Shown here: one piece after another, positions 9,021-11,000 of the stretch
How positions within the stretch are numbered: the stretch's first letter is position 1
Layout: the number at the start of each line of letters is the position of its first letter
DNA from: Steinernema hermaphroditum
Taxonomy: Eukaryota; Nematoda; Chromadorea; Rhabditida; Steinernematidae
Assembly (NCBI GenBank): GCA_030435675.1
Contig: JAUCMV010000059.1
Span: 1-11,000 of the forward strand
DNA length: 11,000 nucleotides
Direction: 5' to 3'
Notes under the pieces: model-generated
What the model saw: the letters and a program-made list of their open reading frames with translations, nothing else
Database searches by the model: none
Told to the model about the DNA's origin: nothing
Position numbers and translations under genes: made by a program

Positions 9021-9195
9021 TCTGACCCTCCTGCTCCAAAGTACCATAGCATTTTTATGATTGAATCTTGTTCTACTGCACGAGCCTGATCGAACGCGCC
9101 TACTCCCGTTGGAATTACTGTGGACTATCTTAGTTTCCTGTGTGGTCTTCAATTCGAGACAGCAGGGCCCTCTTGCTCATACCAAAAGCTCTGCA
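9021..9195. repeat. Monomer 53, 175 bp, Y subtype
   Basis: It has the TTCTAC allele, CGAAC, TACT and GGAATT, as in monomer 51. Seven adjacent positions (121-127) are replaced: CCTGTGTGGTCTTC stands where the core has CCTGCAAAACTTTC. The tract GGGCCCTCTTGC has two extra bases. The CENP-B-like stretch is intact at 8 of 9 key bases. Confidence 0.9.
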
Positions 9196-9369
9196 TCTGA
9201 CCCTCCTGCTCCAAAGTACCATAGCATTTTTATGATTGAATCTTGCTCCTACTGCACGAGCCTGATCAAACGCGCCTATTCCCGTTGGATTTACTGTGGA
9301 CTATCTTAGTTTCCTGCAAAACTTTCAATTCGAGACAGTTGAGGCCTTGTTCATACCAAAAGCTCTGCA
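9196..9369. repeat. Monomer 54, 174 bp, X subtype
   Basis: It reads GAATCTTGCTCCTACTGC, one base longer than the usual divergent allele, followed by CAAAC, TATT, GGATTT and the TTGAGGCCTTGTTCAT tail. It is the third X copy in strict alternation. Confidence 0.9.
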
Positions 9370-9715
9370 TCTGACCCTCCTGCTCCAAAGTACCATAGCA
9401 TTTTTATGATTGAATCTTGTTCTACTGCACGAGCCTGATCGAACGCGCCTACTCCCGTTGGGATTACTGTGGACTATCTTAGTTTCCTGCAAAACTTTCA
9501 ATTCGAGACAGTTGAGGCCTTGTTCATACCAAAAGCTCTGCATCTGACCCTCCTGCTCCAAAGTACCATAGCATTTTTATGATTGAATCTTGTTCTACTG
9601 CACGAGCCTGATCGAACGCGCCTACTCCCGTTGGGATTACTGTGGACTATCTTAGTTTCCTGCAAAACTTTCAATTCGAGACAGCAGGGCCCCCGCTCAT
9701 ACCAAAAGCTCTGCA
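9370..9715. repeat. Monomers 55-56, 173 bp, divergent subfamily, regular length
   Basis: Both have GAATC, TTCTAC, CGAAC, TACT and GGGATT. The first ends with the TTGAGGCC tail usual for X. The second has CAGGGCCCCCGCTCAT, with two T bases replaced by C. The combination of a Y-like front and an X-like tail in the first suggests recombination within the monomer. Strict X/Y alternation stops here. Confidence 0.9.
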
Positions 9716-9888
9716 TCTGACCCTCCTGCTCCAAAGTACCATAGCATTTTTATGATTGGATCTTGTTGAACTGCACGAGCCTGATCAAACGCGCCTATTC
9801 CCGTTGGATTTACTGTGGACTATCTTAGTTTCCTGCAAAACTTTCAATTCGAGACAGTTGAGGCCTTGTTCATACCAAAAGCTCTGCA
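9716..9888. repeat. Monomer 57, 173 bp, mixed alleles
   Basis: It has the core-type GGATC but GTTGAAC at 50-56, intermediate between GTAGAAC and GTTCTAC. This is followed by the X markers CAAAC, TATT, GGATTT and a TTGAGGCC tail. Confidence 0.9.
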
Positions 9889-10234
9889 TCTGACCCTCCT
9901 GCTCCAAAGTACCATAGCATTTTTATGATTGAATCTTGTTCTACTGCACGAGCCTGATCAAACGCGCCTATTCCCGTTGGATTTACTGTGGACTATCTTA
10001 GTTTCCTGCAAAACTTTCAATTCGAGACAGCAGGGCCCTTGCTCATACCAAAAGCTCTGCATCTGACCCTCCTGCTCCAAAGTACCATAGCATTTTTATG
10101 ATTGAATCTTGTTCTACTGCACGAGCCTGATCAAACGCGCCTACTCCCGTTGGATTTACTGTGGACTATCTTAGTTTCCTGCAAAACTTTCAATTCGAGA
10201 CAGCAGGGCCCTTGCTCATACCAAAAGCTCTGCA
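9889..10234. repeat. Monomers 58-59, 173 bp, CAAAC copies with the core-type tail
   Basis: Both have GAATC, TTCTAC, CAAAC and GGATTT, with the CAGGGCCC tail and an intact CENP-B-like stretch. The first has TATT at position 81 and the second TACT. The second therefore breaks the otherwise strict link between CAAAC and TATT in this half of the window. Confidence 0.9.
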
Positions 10235-10580
10235 TCTGACCCTCCTGCTCCAAAGTACCATAGCATTTTTATGATTGAATCTTGTTCTACTGCACGAGCC
10301 TGATCGAACGCGCCTACTCCCGTTGGGTTTACTGTGGACTATCTTAGTTTCCTGCAAAACTTTCAATTCGAGACAGCAGGGCCCTTGCTCATACCAAAAG
10401 CTCTGCATCTGACCCTCCTGCTCCAAAGTACCATAGCATTTTTATGATTGAATCTTGTTCTACTGCACGAGCCTGATCGAACGCGCCTACTCCCGTTGGG
10501 ATTACTGTGGACTATCTTAGTTTCCTGCAAAACTTTCAATTCGAGACAGCAGGGCCCTTGCTCATACCAAAAGCTCTGCA
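10235..10580. repeat. Monomers 60-61, 173 bp, Y-like copies
   Basis: Both have GAATC, TTCTAC, CGAAC, TACT and the CAGGGCCC tail. The first carries GGGTTT at 91-96, a form seen nowhere else in the window; the second carries GGGATT. Confidence 0.9.
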
Positions 10581-10753
10581 TCTGACCCTCCTGCTCCAAA
10601 GTACCATAGCATTTTTATGATTGGATCTTGTAGTACTGCACGAGCCTGATCAAACGCGCCTATTCCCGTTGGATTTACTGTGGACTATCTTAGTTTCCTG
10701 CAAAACTTTCAATTCGAGACAGCAGGGCCCTTGCTCATACCAAAAGCTCTGCA
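10581..10753. repeat. Monomer 62, 173 bp, mixed alleles
   Basis: It has core-type GGATC with GTAGTAC, a second intermediate between GTAGAAC and GTTCTAC. X markers CAAAC, TATT and GGATTT follow, but the tail is CAGGGCCC. Confidence 0.9.
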
Positions 10754-10926
10754 TCTGACCCTCCTGCTCCAAAGTACCATAGCATTTTTATGATTGAATC
10801 TTGTTCTACTGCACGAGCCTGATCGAACGCGCCTACTCCCGTTGGGATTACTGTGGACTATCTTAGTTTCCTGCAAAACTTTCAATTCGAGACAGCAGGG
10901 CCCTTGCTCATACCAAAAGCTCTGCA
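10754..10926. repeat. Monomer 63, 173 bp, Y-like copy
   Basis: It has GAATC, TTCTAC, CGAAC, TACT, GGGATT and the CAGGGCCC tail. At these sites it matches monomer 61. Confidence 0.9.
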
Positions 10927-11000
10927 TCTGACCCTCCTGCTCCAAAGTACCATAGCATTTTTATGATTGGATCTTGTTCTACTGCACGAGCCTGATCGAA
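10927..11000. repeat. Monomer 64, partial (74 bp), cut by the window edge
   Basis: Only positions 1-74 are present. It combines core-type GGATC with TTCTAC and then CGAA. The truncation is the end of the window, not a biological end, so the array very likely continues to the right. Confidence 0.92.

Larger units (their letters stand above)
8472..9369. repeat. Divergent block of the satellite (end of monomer 49 to monomer 54)
   Basis: Here the units are 174-175 bp and each differs from the core at many sites. Shared changes include GAATC at 43 and a TCT-type sequence at 52-54. Private changes include single-base indels and a short cluster of substitutions in monomers 51, 52 and 53. Two subtypes alternate. 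X has CAAAC, TATT and a TTGAGGCC-type tail. Y has CGAAC, TACT and a CAGGGCCC tail. The block lies between two more regular domains, so it is not simply the edge of the array. Confidence 0.88.
1..11000. repeat. Satellite DNA array, about 173-bp monomer, 63 full copies plus one partial
   Basis: The anchor TCTGACCCTCCTGCTCC recurs throughout the window in one orientation, at spacings of 173 bp in most copies and 174-177 bp in the rest. Copies start at 1, 178, 352, 526, 699 and so on to 10927. No unique sequence separates them, and no copy is inverted. The monomer is about 47% G+C with more C than G on the given strand (48 versus 34). Landmarks inside it are a T5 run near position 32, a CpG-rich stretch at 70-88, a GGGATTT-type indel site at 91-96, a CENP-B-box-like stretch at 132-148 and an AGGGCCCT palindrome at 144-151. 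The length is close to one nucleosome, as in many centromeric satellites. The role in chromatin is inferred, and the family and species are not recognised. Confidence 0.98.

Noticed and set aside
1..11000. CRISPR array
   Set aside because: The repeat period is regular, but there are no short repeats separated by unique spacers: the whole 173-bp unit is repeated.

Overview
The whole window is one uninterrupted, head-to-tail satellite DNA array with a monomer of about 173 bp. Taking TCTGACCC as monomer position 1 (it falls on base 1 of the window), I count 63 complete monomers plus a 74-bp partial one at the right edge. No protein gene, RNA gene, transposon or unique sequence can be supported. 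A long, very uniform tandem array with a nucleosome-sized unit is typical of eukaryotic centromeric or heterochromatic satellite DNA, in plants or animals. I do not recognise the family and cannot name a species. The consensus monomer is about 47% G+C (A42 T49 C48 G34 by hand count).

Layout: (1) Bases 1 to about 8471 (monomers 1-48 and most of 49) are a highly homogenised core. Apart from a three-state indel site at monomer positions 91-96, a rare C/T site at position 83 and a few isolated small indels, I see no differences between copies. (2) Bases about 8472-9369 (end of monomer 49 to monomer 54) are a divergent block with 174-175 bp units, several small indels and short clusters of substitutions. 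Here two monomer subtypes alternate, which looks like a dimeric higher-order repeat of about 349 bp. (3) Bases 9370-11000 (monomers 55-64) return to exact 173-bp spacing but mix alleles of the divergent subfamily with core-like alleles.

The two subfamilies differ at linked sites: GGATC versus GAATC at position 44; AGA versus TCT at 52-54, which are reverse complements of each other; CGAAC versus CAAAC at 72; TACT versus TATT at 83; and CAGGGCCCTTGCTCAT versus TTGAGGCCTTGTTCAT at 143-158.

Each core monomer carries a 17-bp stretch (positions 132-148) that matches 8 of the 9 essential bases of the mammalian CENP-B box. This is the most interesting functional hint, but it is unproven. The overlapping minus-strand reading frames of about 78 codons are a by-product of the repeat: 173 is not a multiple of 3, so each frame runs into the next copy in a different phase.
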